64,000 bases of DNA from Marchantia polymorpha subsp. ruderalis (GCA_037833965.1 AP031358.1:16562001-16626000); one strand, 5' to 3'; positions 40,916 through 53,555 are shown, counted from the first letter of the stretch. Notes: generated by a model from the letters alone, not told the origin. Numbers and translations are program-made.

Positions 40916-43900
40916 CATTATATTTCTCAAGTTTTAACTTTCACATATAATAATATAAAAATTTAAAATTAGTTTCTATTATATAATCAAATTTTATTTT
41001 GTTTCGTTAACCTAATTTTTTAAAAAAAATTACTTGTAATTATCATATTTTGACACATTAAGATATAAATTTAGATTGAAAAATATTAATATATTAAAAA
41101 AAGTTCAATCTAATGAAAATCAAAATAGATTAAAATGAATTTAATTTTCAATTTTTATCCATTACGTAAATTTTTTATTTTAAAATAAATTATATATAAA
41201 ATATTATAAATATAATATGTGATAAAAATTCTAATGTATTTTTAATTAATTAATATTTTAAAATAATTTGATAATTTAAATTATACCATCATTTTGATTT
41301 TTCATTATTTTTATTTTCACTTAAAAGAATTTTTTTTCTATTTTTACATGTCAAAATAAATTTTTATTTTCATCTTTACTTTAATTTTGTGAAGTTGATT
41401 CAAAATCTTTTTTTATTTATGTTATGTATATGATATTAAGTAAAAACTGTTGAACTATGATAATAATGTAGTTCATGTTCACATATCGTGATGTCATGTC
41501 ATTGTTCACGTTCTGATATTTAATTTAATCTATCCAAAAACAAACCAAGACTCAAAAAGTTTATGTAAAAATATTATATCATTGCATATGAAGCTCTACT
41601 TCTAAAATCAAATCTCATTCGTGCAAAAGAGAGAATGCAAATTGTAAACTAGATTGATAAGTTTGACTTTCAGAAAGATTAAATTACTTGATAATTATGT
41701 AATCTTAGTCAAATTGAAAAAATACTTCTTGACTAAATCAATTTTCAATTGAACATCAAAGTTTCAAAAACTCCAAGTATAATTCATGTGTGAATCTGAT
41801 CATAGCTAAACAAATAATACTACTTTTCACATTGATCATAACATACTTTTCAAATTTGCAAACAATGTTGTTGAACATCATAAGTTGTGATTGTGCAATG
41901 CATGTTTTGTATGAGCTGGATAGTGAGAAAAAACTGGATATGATATTTGTTGTAACGAATGTTCAATATCCAAAAATTTATTTCTCAAGGACGTTCATGT
42001 GAGATACAATTATCATTTGCTGATGAATTATGAAAAATGAGCAAGAATCAAAGTTTTTTTCTTTGCTTTTTTTGCAAATAAAATCAATAATTCGTTTCAT
42101 ATTGATTTTTTTGCAAGAATTTATTGAATCTTTTAATAATTATAATCTTTTAATAATTTTCTTGTATATTTATTTAATGAAGAATTATTTTTTGATACAA
42201 AGACTATCACTTTGCGACAACAAGCATTATAAACTCTTTGGATTTTTTTTATGCAAAAGATTTTGCCTAAATGAATGATGCAGATCTTAATGCTTTCAAA
42301 ATTCTGAATTGTTTTTTTATTATGTTATGAGGTACATTATTGTGTTGCCACATAATCTGTAGAGAAAAATGATGACACTCATCATCATCTTATGATGTTT
42401 TGAACAAAAATTGTAACTCATTTCAAAGATGATCAAAGTTTAATAACCAAAAAAATGTTCAACTATGACAAAATTTATATAAGCTTTTAGATTTTAAGTT
42501 TATAATAAGACTTCAATGGATTGACCTTATATCATATAAAAAATGATGTAAAATACAGTACCGGAGAAAAATTGCAGAATATATTTTAAGGTTAAAACCT
42601 TTACGTAAACGTGTCCGGGCCTCCAACTTAAGCTAGTTGCACTGCATCGCATGCCTTGAGCAATGAAATTTGAGACCTTCCCTCCGCGATATGTGATACT
42701 GCAATGTCTCGAGAAACTTAAACCCATACACGAAAGCAGGAAAACAAAACAGAACAACATACAATAACTTTGAGAATTGCTGATACATGTTGTCTTTGAA
42801 TAAACCCAAAGACTGCAGCAAAATACATTATAAACTATTCCGCAGTTGATGACACAAGTATCCATCTAGCAACCCACATGCCAGAGGAGTAACCCAACTG
42901 TCTGACGTGGACACTATCATTTTCTATCCATGTATCTTTCAACATGTATCCTTGGAAAGAAACCTTGATATTCATCAGAGTCAGTTGGTGGAGAGGATTG
43001 ATTTGGGGGATGACAGGGTTTATCATAGCACATGGAATGTATCTGAAGTACAAGGTTGTTGACAAATCTAATTGTAACTTCATCATTTGATTTCCATTGT
43101 CTTCATCAAAGTAAGCCTCTTCACAGATCGGACTGTAGGGACACCAATCCGAGTGCAAGTGAATCTTACAATTATGTTCTCAGCAAGATGGATTCCAGTG
43201 ACCCGAGATGATACTTTTGGTGCGAGAGCCTTTTTTGGCTTGTAAGGGCCCTTCGGGCCTCTCCCGTTGGTCTCGGGGAAAGCCCGGAAATCGTAAATTT
43301 CCGGAACGTCCGCCCTTTTCTGACAGTGCCCCGACCTGTCGGACAGTCGCACGCCCTCCGGCCCTTTTTTTTGAGTTTGGTTTCCGGCGGATTGTCCATT
43401 TCAGTAGATTTTAGATCTACGTCATACTTAGGATTATTACTGGATTATCTCGTGGAAACTTGGGATCTCCTCACGGCGTAGACGATTAGATGTGGCTTCG
43501 CCTTTGGAGCAGTTGTGTTCATGTTAAGAATCAGCAACACTGACTAACTGGGAAGATCAATTCTAATAAGAAAAAGTATGGAGCTTATTTTGAGAGACCT
43601 TCTTCGTTGAGGACGATGGCATGACATGCGTATGGTGTCTCAAGTAGCAGCACAGAAGTGGCATGTGAAGGTGTGCTGAATCTGATGTTTGTAGTTTATG
43701 AAAGATCCAGGGAACAAACGTCTGCTTGATCATATGATGCCCATTTGGGAGGCTTTACACCAGGAGAAACAAGAACCCTGAAGAATGATTACACATAAAA
43801 TAAGCTTGTGGTGATGAGTTGTAAAGGTCTAATCTAAAACTTCACATGAACTCTTGGATTTGGAAGGATTGATTCATTGACATTTTTAATTGAGAGATTT

Positions 43901-45261
43901 TTCTTGGAGTGACTTACCAAATTATATTTCTTTTGCAATCTATAGTTCAAGAGATTGCAAAATATGGGAAAGAAATTGACAGCTAAAAACATTTAGAAGA
44001 ATGACAAATAAGATTTTAAACAATGCTAAACATAAGAATGACTAGATAAATTTAATATGTAAGAATTTTCACTTAAAAAAATAAATCTTCAAATCCAAAT
44101 TTTTTCTTGTTGATTCTTTAATGAGATTTTCTTAAAAAAATTTAACAAAATTACAATGTTTTTAAAAAAGTTCCAGTAAAAAACTAAGACAACTATATTC
44201 CAACTATATTTCCACACACTTTGCAGTTGGAAAAATTTTTACAACCGTGCTAGAAGGCAACAAAACTGCAAGTGTCATCTTTCATAATTCTAATAAATAT
44301 CAAAAAATCAATAATAATTACATGTGAAATGTACTTCCTCACAACGCATAGCAAACATCATGTTTTAGTCAATATGGACATCGTTGTAACAATTTTATTT
44401 TTGTTTGATGTATACAAACTCATTACTTTCTGCAAATATTAGAGATTTCATGGTTTGATCCGAATTGTGGTCTTATTTATTAATGTACTGAATTATTACA
44501 CCAGATTGCTAAATTTGTTTAGTAAATTACTTGATAAAAACACAAGACATATATTTCAAATCTAGCATTTATGATGGCAACTTCTCAACTATTACGCGAC
44601 TCATGATTTGGAGCTTTTATATATATATATATATATGAATCAAAGTAAGTTTGTGATAAAAGTTTCATAGAGATGATATCCAAGCTGATACGCTTCTACT
44701 TTCATTATAATTGATCATTTCTTTTAATTGATCTCAGGTTAATGAGTTTAAATATAAAAAAAATTATACGTAGATAGATTAATTATAAGGCTAATCAGTT
44801 GAAACAACAAACTAAAATGTAATTGACTAAGTGTGTCAGGAAATTGGGTATGTTAACCATACCATGTACTATCCTAACAAAAAACAAGTGATATAAAGTT
44901 ATGTGAAACTTGTTCAATCTAAAACAATAATTATTCAAGCTTCATTAACGAAGATGTGGATTATTAAATTAGATCATAGACATTCATTGAGTTAAATTTT
45001 GTTGGGTGAAAATTAGTAGAAATTAAATATATGCTCCAACCATAATCCATAAACTTTCATCCTAGTCCATGTAGTTAGTTCCCTTTAATACAAAATATGT
45101 AGAGCTCCACCAAAATGAATATAGTGGATTCTAAAACTATAGCTCGATAACAGTAGATTATAGAATTTAGAGTTTATAATACGAGAGAGATTTAATTAAA
45201 GTTAACAACATTCAACTGTATTTATGTATGTAAATCGAATTAGTTTTTGTAACTTGTTCTT
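40916..45261. other. AT-rich DNA with a small GC-rich island
   Basis: Mostly very AT-rich DNA with no recognisable gene. The exception is about 42640-43420, where base composition rises and overlapping minus-strand frames occur (43158-42835, 107 codons; 43352-43083, 89 codons). They look mildly protein-like but match no family I know, and they run in different frames, so they could be a decayed gene or exons of an unknown one. Confidence 0.4.
43205..43400. other. GC-rich island inside AT-rich DNA
   Basis: A sharply bounded stretch of about 195 bases between T-runs (gccttttttggc at 43228 and ccctttttttttgag at about 43362). It contains several short palindromes such as agggcccttcgggcct and ggaaatcgtaaatttcc. 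Its composition contrasts strongly with the surrounding 12 kb. It may be a short non-autonomous element or a foreign or organellar insert; I cannot identify it. Confidence 0.5.
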
Positions 45262-45313
45262 CAGAAAACATTCATAGTTGGAACTAATTAGTTCCAACGT
45301 TTAATGTTTTCTG
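45262..45313. repeat. Nested inverted repeat, 52 bp
   Basis: A perfect 20-bp palindrome (ttggaactaattagttccaa, 45278-45297) sits inside an outer pair of 11-bp perfect arms (cagaaaacatt at 45262-45272 and aatgttttctg at 45303-45313). The whole could fold into one nearly continuous stem. It lies at the boundary where AT-rich repeat DNA gives way to the GC-richer ACLB region. Confidence 0.85.
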
Positions 45314-46434
45314 GCCTCTACTTCCTTTGGTGCTGGAAAAGGTTGGCGAATGTTTACGTAACAATATGATTTCAAAACACGTGGAACTTTATCTGGACAG
45401 CAGAATGAGAAAACCTTACGACATGTAAGTCACTTCTGTTGAAGCATGAAAACTTGAGTTACATTTTGCTCCAATTCGTTGTCTCCCGCCTCCAGCCAAC
45501 CACACAAGCCAGACATCGATGAGGAAGAGCGGAGCTCCAAAGGAGACAAACTCTGCATTATACATGTTGCCTGACAATTTCCACAACAACTAAGGTTGTA
45601 CCCATTTAGTTCAAGCATTGATAGGGGTACATTGAAACTTGGTCTGTTGCATAACTAGGCGGTGAACTTAATCGACGATTGTAATGTCCGACTCGCGCAT
45701 TCAGGAGATGGGTACGCCCTTAGGCCGCAGATGAAGAGAAAGTGCTGGAGGGATCAGAGGGATTCAAAGTCATCCAGTCCGTAGAAACATGCGAGCAAGA
45801 TGAATTCCAGTGCATAATGTCTGGACGCTCAATTTTTCCTCGTCTCAGGGGGATCGATGGCAACAAAACATTGCACGTGAAGGAAACCGTGCGTGCTCAT
45901 GTGCTCATGTGACCCAAGGGGAGTCAAGCCGAATCAGGCGAAAGAAGTGTGTATTCTTGGTATGCACGCACTTGCGACAACTTCACAGAGCGACATCGTA
46001 TACAGATCAAAATTTATGAACGTTCGCGAAAGAATCTCGGGGACCTCTTCTTGCCTGCCTGCCTGCTATGCCTGTTATGTCCTGCTATCCTAGGCAAGAA
46101 GCAAAAAAATGTACACGCCGAAGAACACGACTAATCGGATTCGTCGACGTTGGACTCGATTCGACTGCGCGATTCGACATAAGAGCAGGCCTCGAGGCGC
46201 AGGTGCGGTGTCTCTGCTCGGGCATACGACCCGTCGAGAGATATCGTAGCGAGAGAGTTCGTCGAATGAGAACGATCGATTATGTTGCGGAATGGCAGGA
46301 ATGGAACGAACAGCGCCAGCATTCATTCACGTGCTCGAGGCCGCGAGAACGGGGCGGAGGAGGAGGAGGAGAGCACCACCGCCACCACCCAGGGAGGAAA
46401 TCTTCGTCGTCGTCGTCGTCGTCGTCGGCGAAGA
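45314..46434. other. ACLB 3' flank
   Basis: The 3' UTR and downstream flank of the ATP-citrate lyase gene. A GTC trinucleotide run at about 46404-46427 lies a few bases past the stop codon and produces misleading Ser/Asp-rich frames. No other gene is seen. Confidence 0.5.
46404..46427. repeat. GTC/GAC trinucleotide microsatellite
   Basis: About eight tandem trinucleotide units, placed a few bases after the ACLB stop codon, so likely in its 3' UTR. Confidence 0.85.
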
Positions 46435-48264
46435 TCAGACCTTGGTGTACAGGACGTCCTCCCACGGGTGTCGGTAGAGAGGCTGCTTGAGGCGCTTCTG
46501 GTCGAAGGTGTGCCCGATGAGGCCGATGCTGCGGGCCAAGACGAAGAGACCGTTGAGGTAGCCGATGTCGACGATCTCGTCGATCTCGTGCGCCTGGAAC
46601 ATGGCGCAGCTGGCCAGCAGGTCCAGGAACAGCGCGCCGATGCACCCGTCCACGTTGAGAACCAGGTTGGCAGCCTTGCTCAGAGTGTAGTCCTCGACCG
46701 CGACTGCGTAGTCCAGGTAGCGGACCTGGGGGAAGTGGGCGCGCGCGTACTGCTGTAAGAGGAGCACGCGGCGGTCGCGGTTGTCGCGGCTCTTGATCCG
46801 GTGGCCGATGCCCGGCACACGCAGGCCCTTCTTCTTCATGCTCTCGACGAACAGGTGCGGGCTCAGGTTCGCGTCGCGCGCCGCCTTGAAGCAGCGCGCC
46901 GCGTCGTCCACCGCGCCGCCGAAGCGCGGCCCGACGGTGAGCAGGCCCGACGTCAGGCACGACACCAGGTCCTTGCCCGCGCGCGCCGCGACGATGGTGT
47001 TGTGCGCCCCCGACACGCACGGGCCGTGGTCCGCGCACAGCATGACGCACATCTCGATGAACTTGGTACAGTAGGCCGGAAGGCTGCGCTTCCACCACAG
47101 CAGCGCCAGCACGTCTCCGACTCCGTAGTCGCGCTCGAACAGCGTTGTCATGTTCACGCCGGCGTACGTCGGCTCCTCGCCCCGATCGTCGCAGATCGTC
47201 GAGACGACGTGCGTCGGGGCGCGCACTTTGCCGCTCCTGATGGCGCTGCTCAGCGTCTCGGGCACGACGGGCGGGGTCACGTCGCGCGCGGGCGCGATGA
47301 TCTCCTCGGCCACCAGTCGCTCGAAGACCTGCTTGATCGCGAGCTCCAATCCCTCGAAGGACGTGGGCACCACTGCGCCGGCCAGCTGCAGGGCTCGATT
47401 TTTGGCCTGCGCGGATTCCTCGTCGCCGCTGCTCTTGGCTCCGGCGTGCCCGAATTGCACCTCGGATTTGAACAGCTTGGCGCAGGTTCCTGTCACCCAG
47501 GCCACCACGGGCTTCTGGACTCGGCCCTGCTGCAGAGCTTCGACGAGCGAGTACTCGTCCCGCCCGCCCAGCTCGCCGAGCACGACGATCATCTTGATCT
47601 GAGGGATGTTGCTGAAGCGCAGGACATGGTCCGAGAGCGTCGAGCCGGGGAACGCATCGCCGCCGATGGCAATGCCTTCGTACAGTCCGTCGGTGACTCG
47701 TGCTAGCACATTGTACAGCTCGTTCGACATGCCCCCGGATTTGGACACGAAGCCTACGGATCCTGGTCGGTAGAGTTTGCAGGCCAGAATGTTGTCCAGG
47801 GTTCCGCCGGTGTCTCCAATTTTGAATGCTCCCGCCTGCACGCCTCCCACGGTGGCAGGCCCGATCACAACCTTGTTGTGCGTCTGCGCATACGCGATGA
47901 GTTTCTTCGTGTCTCGTTCGGGAACTCCTTCGGCGATGATGGCCACCACTTGTATCGTGGGCTGCTGCAGAGCTTCCATGGACGAGGCGAACGCACTGCG
48001 GAACGAGGCGAAGTTGACGAAGACGTCGGCCGTCGCGTGAGCTTGGCATGCCCCTGCAATGGTGCCATGAATAGGGATCGCAATCTCCTCCTGGCCGAAG
48101 AAAAGCTTGTGAAATCCCTCTGATCCGGGCTGAATCACACCTGCGACCGACGGCTTCTCTCTGCCGCAGAGAAAATCGAAGTCCAGCATCCGCTGCACAG
48201 GACTCGGCTTGTAATTGTAAAACAGGGCCTGAGTCGAGCGAGAGAATATTTGGCCCGTGGCCAT
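46435..48264 (-). CDS. ACLB: ATP-citrate lyase subunit B, intron-free coding region
   Basis: Together with subunit A, this makes the plant cytosolic ATP-citrate lyase, which splits citrate with ATP and CoA into acetyl-CoA and oxaloacetate. The intact 609-codon frame matches the length of plant ACLB proteins (about 608). The N-terminal half is the succinyl-CoA-ligase-like, CoA-binding part (residues about 1-340). The phospho-acceptor His273 lies in QFGHAGA, and SKSGGMSNEL is at 174-183. The C-terminal part is the citrate-synthase-like domain (about 355-609) with ADHGP (411-415), SGAHNT (418-423) and GIGHR (485-489). The start MATGQIFSRSTQALFYNYKP is typical of the family. The coding region is very GC-rich and has no intron. 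An acceptor-like CAG just upstream (48290-48288) suggests an intron in the 5' UTR. Nothing appears broken. Confidence 0.96.
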   Translation of the reverse strand: MATGQIFSRSTQALFYNYKPSPVQRMLDFDFLCGREKPSVAGVIQPGSEGFHKLFFGQEEIAIPIHGTIAGACQAHATADVFVNFASFRSAFASSMEALQQPTIQVVAIIAEGVPERDTKKLIAYAQTHNKVVIGPATVGGVQAGAFKIGDTGGTLDNILACKLYRPGSVGFVSKSGGMSNELYNVLARVTDGLYEGIAIGGDAFPGSTLSDHVLRFSNIPQIKMIVVLGELGGRDEYSLVEALQQGRVQKPVVAWVTGTCAKLFKSEVQFGHAGAKSSGDEESAQAKNRALQLAGAVVPTSFEGLELAIKQVFERLVAEEIIAPARDVTPPVVPETLSSAIRSGKVRAPTHVVSTICDDRGEEPTYAGVNMTTLFERDYGVGDVLALLWWKRSLPAYCTKFIEMCVMLCADHGPCVSGAHNTIVAARAGKDLVSCLTSGLLTVGPRFGGAVDDAARCFKAARDANLSPHLFVESMKKKGLRVPGIGHRIKSRDNRDRRVLLLQQYARAHFPQVRYLDYAVAVEDYTLSKAANLVLNVDGCIGALFLDLLASCAMFQAHEIDEIVDIGYLNGLFVLARSIGLIGHTFDQKRLKQPLYRHPWEDVLYTKV

Positions 48265-51200
48265 GATCTCGAATCCCAGAGGCGAACCTGAAGAATGTAT
48301 TGTCGCCCGATGTCAATGTCGCATTCACTTGCTCGCACTCCGTCGACTCAGCCCGAACTGCATTGAAAGCTCTTTGCAATTCCCGGCTATGGTGGGCTCG
48401 ATAGACTCCTCTGCTCGCCCTCTCGAGAGAAGATCTCAAGCTCCACTAAGAGACGCAGGACAGACGGGGCTCCTAGGCTACAGATGGCTGGCCGTCTCAG
48501 TGAGCATTTATGACAGAATTAATTCCGAACCACGACATTTATTCTTGAGAATTTTTTTTTAAGACCCACTAGTACTCCTCATCATGCCAACAATATGAAA
48601 GCCGCAACTCGTGTCCAGTCCAACTTCAGTCCAATTCACCGGAAGACTGCGAGAGTGCCAATGTGCATTCTGCCGCCCGGTTCTCCTCCTCAGCTGCTCT
48701 CGATCGATTGTACGTGCGACGAGTCCATGCCGTCTTCAAAAGTACTGCAAATGTACTCATTCTCGTGCAGCGGAGTCAAAGCACGAGCGGTCACGGGCCA
48801 ACTATGGGCCAAACATGATGCACTCGAGCGGGTACGATGCCTTACAGGAGACACGTCGAGAATCTGGACGTGCGTTTCAAACTCTGAATGAGCCACACAC
48901 ATCACATGAAAACCAGAAGGTCTTGTGATGGAGTACAAAATGCGAGCTCAAAATGGGTCTAGATCACGTGCAAGAATGGACGTGCGTGAGATGATGACTT
49001 CGCCTTCCTATTTGACAGAGAACTCTTCAAAAGAGGGCCGAAGGTTCCCTGATTGATGTTGTCCGTTCGGGCATAAGGAACATCCAGATGCAGATCATCA
49101 CCGAAGAAATTACAGAGCGGGCGGGCCAGATAGAAGATAGATTTCGCCGTACAAAGTTGTATCCGTATACGCCGTATTCACGACTAAATTATGGTGTTTG
49201 TACGTCGCGTAATACCATGGAGAAATCACTCTTCATGCAACTGGAATTCGACTGCACGCAGATTCACAAGCTTCGGTGGAGCCGCGGCTGACGGCTACGA
49301 GCGTGTAGTGGCATTGAACGTCGAGAAATGGTTGCGCCAAGGGTTTCGATTTTACAATAGAGAGTTTAGGGCAGATCTTTCACCAGACTGCACGAGGCAG
49401 TCCTTGCATGTGCGCGCGAGTTTCCTTGAGGTACGTGCAACTCACCTTCTCGATGATTTTCAATCCAGAATTCTAACACATTTTAGACCAAATACGTTTC
49501 GAATTTTTCGTTAGTGAGGAGTGAACACCTCAGTTCTATACACTCGTATAATTTGATGGGTCTTGCAATCGTTTGTGATGTCCATTAGGCCCCTCTCCGT
49601 ATAACAGCTGGGTGAGTGAGTCGTGTATATCTCCGGGTTGTAGACGTGTTAAGTCCAGGAAATGACTTCATCCCCCACTGCGTTCAGATCCGCAAACATG
49701 TTTATGGATTTCTTGGATCTTAATCCCTCATTTAGACTGCACAACACGCATTAAAGTTCCTACATTCACATTAGTTGAAGTACACATTCTTACCCAAGAT
49801 ATGCAAAACGGAAATGAAGCTCACTTATAGGTACCCTGTTTTGCCGGCCTCCTTCACATGAAACACAGATGAGTAGAGATAATTACTTGATGGAACCCTC
49901 GGAGACTCAAAATACCCGATGGGACCCCACTCGAGTGCCATGCAACTCGAAGTAAGCAATTTTCCAGTAAAAATTCTTATAATCTGATAATATTTAGTAT
50001 AGTGTGAAGAGTGTTTGCCACTATCGGGCCAAAATACTCTCCCCCCTGAGAGTAATTTGGCGACTCGTTTGCAGCGTGTCTCAGACGGGGCTTCCAATAA
50101 CTGCATCCCAAAAAATCCCCGAGAACTTCCTATCCAAATTAACCCCCAAATCTTATTGGAACATCGATTACGGTCGCTGCAGGGCGTCGAGGGTCTCCCA
50201 TCGGGTAAAATGAAACTGGGTGGGGACCGTCAAGTTTGTTGAGTTTCCTTGGGGGTCCCATCAACTAATTTCCTGAGATGAGTATCTATGTTACACTTCT
50301 GAAACCTAACCAAGAGGCCCCGAAAATGCTAGAACAAATTGGTCGAGAAGTTGTGAATGAGGTACAAAGGCCAACGGGCATTGTTCAGGAATAGGATTCG
50401 AGATAAAGTCAATTCGGGAATGATTCTGGTCTTTGAATAGATTCGTAGTGATTATCTTGGTACATCAAGTTTTATCTTGAATCTAGAAAAGATTATTACT
50501 TCTATATGTAACTGGAAAGATTAACAATAATTTAACCCGAAGTGTTGTAGGAATACCACCACCGACATTGCACCCCTGGTCTGTTCTATCATGCACGTGT
50601 GTCCGTCATTATATTTGCATGTTTCAATGGAATATATATATATATCCAGAGAGAAGGTTACTTCATCCTCGATTAATTCAGATTCATTGTTGTGCCATCA
50701 TCATTTTTACTATCTACTGTCGTGTGCCCTGAACCTTTTTCACCTGTTTAGAACGTTATCGAGACCTAGACCAAGCGCTAGATGCAATCACTTCTCGGCG
50801 GACAAGGCGGGAACGAATTAGTCGGGATGAAATCGTTCTGGACTTTCAGCACACCGACCTTGAAGAGTGAAATGAATCTCTCGATCTTCTCTTGGTGACA
50901 ACCAGAAACAACCTCAGGGACATCATGCTCAATGCAAGACCGACCCGTTCTTCCTCTCCTACACTGCTCTGAGACAGGCCTCGAGTACCAACCGATGGCG
51001 ACTTTGACTTTCTAGCATCAGATCGTTTAACGAACAAGACGCAAATCAGGAGTAAAAGAATTGCGACATCTGCTATGAATCCATGTGAGACAGCACATCT
51101 TTAGTGATTCAGTAAGTTGCGGTGTTGTTAAACAATTGGGCGGAACTTCGACGACAACAACCGGTGTATAATATATCAAACGTCAAAGGCAAGCCGAATA

Positions 51201-53555
51201 ATAAATGCGCTACGTAGAGCAATAGTCATGCTCTTTGCTCCGCCTCACGTATTAGACCTGATTACATATCTGAGATTTGAATAGAAACCTTAGAAAGACA
51301 AAAGAGTGACTGAGTCACAGGTACAACTTGCAGCTAAGAATCCAGCTCGTGTTGAGCCCATTATATCAACAACCACACAATAAGACACACCATTCACTGT
51401 TGCTTGCTACACATAATAGGTTCATGATGATTCTAGACACAATCACAACAGTCTATGGCAGAGAGTCACAACCAGAGTCAACACAAAGGTTCTAATCTAT
51501 GTAACAAACATGCAAAATTTGAAACTGTGAGAGTGACATCTTTTCTTCGTCCTAGCTTTGTTGAGAATGATTCGACGAATGCAGTAGAAGATAGTTGTTG
51601 TAGTGATTGACCGGAGTAGAAAGAGAACATAAGATCTCCATCCTCAAAATATTAGATGGTATTCGGTAGAGTAGAGAGAATAACTGAGGGAGTTAACCCT
51701 ATTGGAAGTTGATGGATTTTTTTGCTAACAAAAAGTATAAGAATGATTGTGTTTCTCAATAGAAGAGTAATTCTTTTGGCTGAAAGCGTCAGCCAACTTT
51801 TTATGCATTGGACATGAAGAGATGCATTCTCTTGTGTTGGATTGCATCACTCTTAGATATCTACGATAAAGTGTCGTCAAATTTCCCAGTACGGGTTGAT
51901 AGATGTTATCAAGGGAAGCTGGACAAGGTTATTTTGTGAAGGTGTCTGCATGTTTAGATAATGATCATAGACCTTGAGGGCAACTTGAATGCCTCAAGTA
52001 GAGAGAGAATTTTATGGCCCCAAACAAACCTAGCCCAATGTGGTATAAGGTGAGCAAATGTGGTATCGACGTCTGAAGGATTTTGTTGGTTAGTTAAGGT
52101 ATGAAAGGAAGAAGGCTTTTATTGCTGCATCAAGCATATGGAGAAAAAAATTTGTCCTTGTTGATGAGTGACATCAGCACATCATAGGCACACTGACTTT
52201 CTTGGTTTTTATTGATGGACAACTTGCTAAACTTGAAATAAAGCTTACCTGTGTTCTTTTATATTCCCCACAATTGTAGACTGACATTTCGTAGGATGAT
52301 AAAGCTTTACTAAAGTTCCCTTTTTTGGTACCGATAAATTTATCTTTTCTCATGTTGGGCAATGCTTACATGTAGAGCTGAGAAGCATGTGAAGCTGTAT
52401 TCGGCATCTTGTGTGGGTTGGACCATAAGCTTCATCAGTTGGTCATCCACTCGAGTGAGAGCAGAACAAAAAGCACATGATACCCGTGTCCAAAATCACG
52501 TCCTTCCCCATTTCCCCGCTGCTCGAATCTTTTCTCTGGCGTAGAAAGCTCGTCACGTTCGCAATATGCTCTTTTTCTTGAGATGATGTGCAACTGCATC
52601 ATACATTCGATTTTGTCCTTCTCTTTGTCGAATGACACGGTCAAGGCTTTGCTTCTTATTCCAGAAATTTCGATCACAATTGTTTCTATAATTTATAAAA
52701 AATCGATTGAATGGAATACACAAGTCGTAAGTCGATACATCTTTCACACTATATGAGGCGAGTAGAATTCTTTCCTGTGTAAGCATGTAGCTGCATGAGG
52801 TGCGAGAACCTTGACACGTGAAGATTATCCGGTAGGAGCAGTGGAAAAGTACAACAATCAGTTCAGGACCCATGAAACATTTTTCGAGGGCAGCTCTGGG
52901 GGAGCACATTCGTTGACCCTGTGCGTCTCCTTCTCTAGCAACGAGGAGAAAAAGATCTCTCACAAGGTTACAGCCCATCCGCGAAAACTCCATGCTTCGT
53001 TGAGCCTGTGAACCAACGAGTCCGCGTTTGACGAGTGAGCGAAACAAGATGAAGGTACTGGTCTCGGTGGAGTTGACCAGAATCGGGCATCCAGCATCCC
53101 GTACGATAAAAGTTGTGCACAATGAGACCTCATCCGACGCTTTTGGCCAGGCCCGGATAAACCATTCGCTCTGAAAGAAGTGCCCAGATCGAGACAGGAA
53201 TCTGCTGCACCTTCGACTCCGATAAACCGTCACATGACACCATTCTGGGAAAACAGCGGCTTATATCAAAGGGCACCAAGAAAAAACCACAAGTAGTTTG
53301 TGAATCACGCTGTGACAAGACTCGGTACAGAAAATTGATCAGTGTTGACGTTAAAAGTTGCAGGGTATCATTTTATTGCCATGCTAGATTTACAAGAATA
53401 CATCATCGAATAAAAAACAAAAATGGGTTACGGTACAAGATGGGTTACACCTCAAGATGTTGGCTTCTTAAATGGGTTACAACTTGAGTACCCAGGCCGC
53501 GACTCAAAGGAAACAATCTATATTACTGTGGAATAGGAGTCAGTCAGGCACACCA
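48265..53555. other. Long intergenic region between ACLB and the NLP gene
   Basis: Contains the ACLB leader or promoter (48.27 to about 49 kb) and the NLP 3' flank (about 52.5-53.55 kb). The middle has no recognisable gene. A 226-codon minus-strand frame (52553-53233) has no domain that I recognise. An imperfect inverted repeat at 49861-50295 is listed separately. Confidence 0.45.
49861..50295. repeat. Imperfect long inverted repeat
   Basis: The reverse complement of 49861-49945 aligns with 50178-50295. Shared blocks include cccatcgggta, ttgagt(c/t)tcc, 'g(t/tc)ccatcaa(g/c)taatt' and 'atct(g/a)tgtt', with an insertion of roughly 35-40 bases in the right arm. The spacer is about 230 bases. 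This may be a foldback or MITE-like element. Confidence 0.55.

Noticed and set aside
46801-47706. A 301-codon plus-strand frame opposite ACLB
   Set aside because: An antisense shadow caused by the high GC3 of ACLB, with Arg/Ala/His-rich composition and no domain.
46280-48439. A 719-codon minus-strand frame overlapping ACLB
   Set aside because: It is an alternative-register shadow of the GC-rich ACLB coding sequence, rich in Arg, and lacks any domain; the 609-codon frame is the real gene.
52553-53233. A 226-codon minus-strand frame downstream of NLP
   Set aside because: No domain recognised; in a 64-kb window a frame of this length is only mildly surprising by chance, and it lies where the NLP 3' region is expected.
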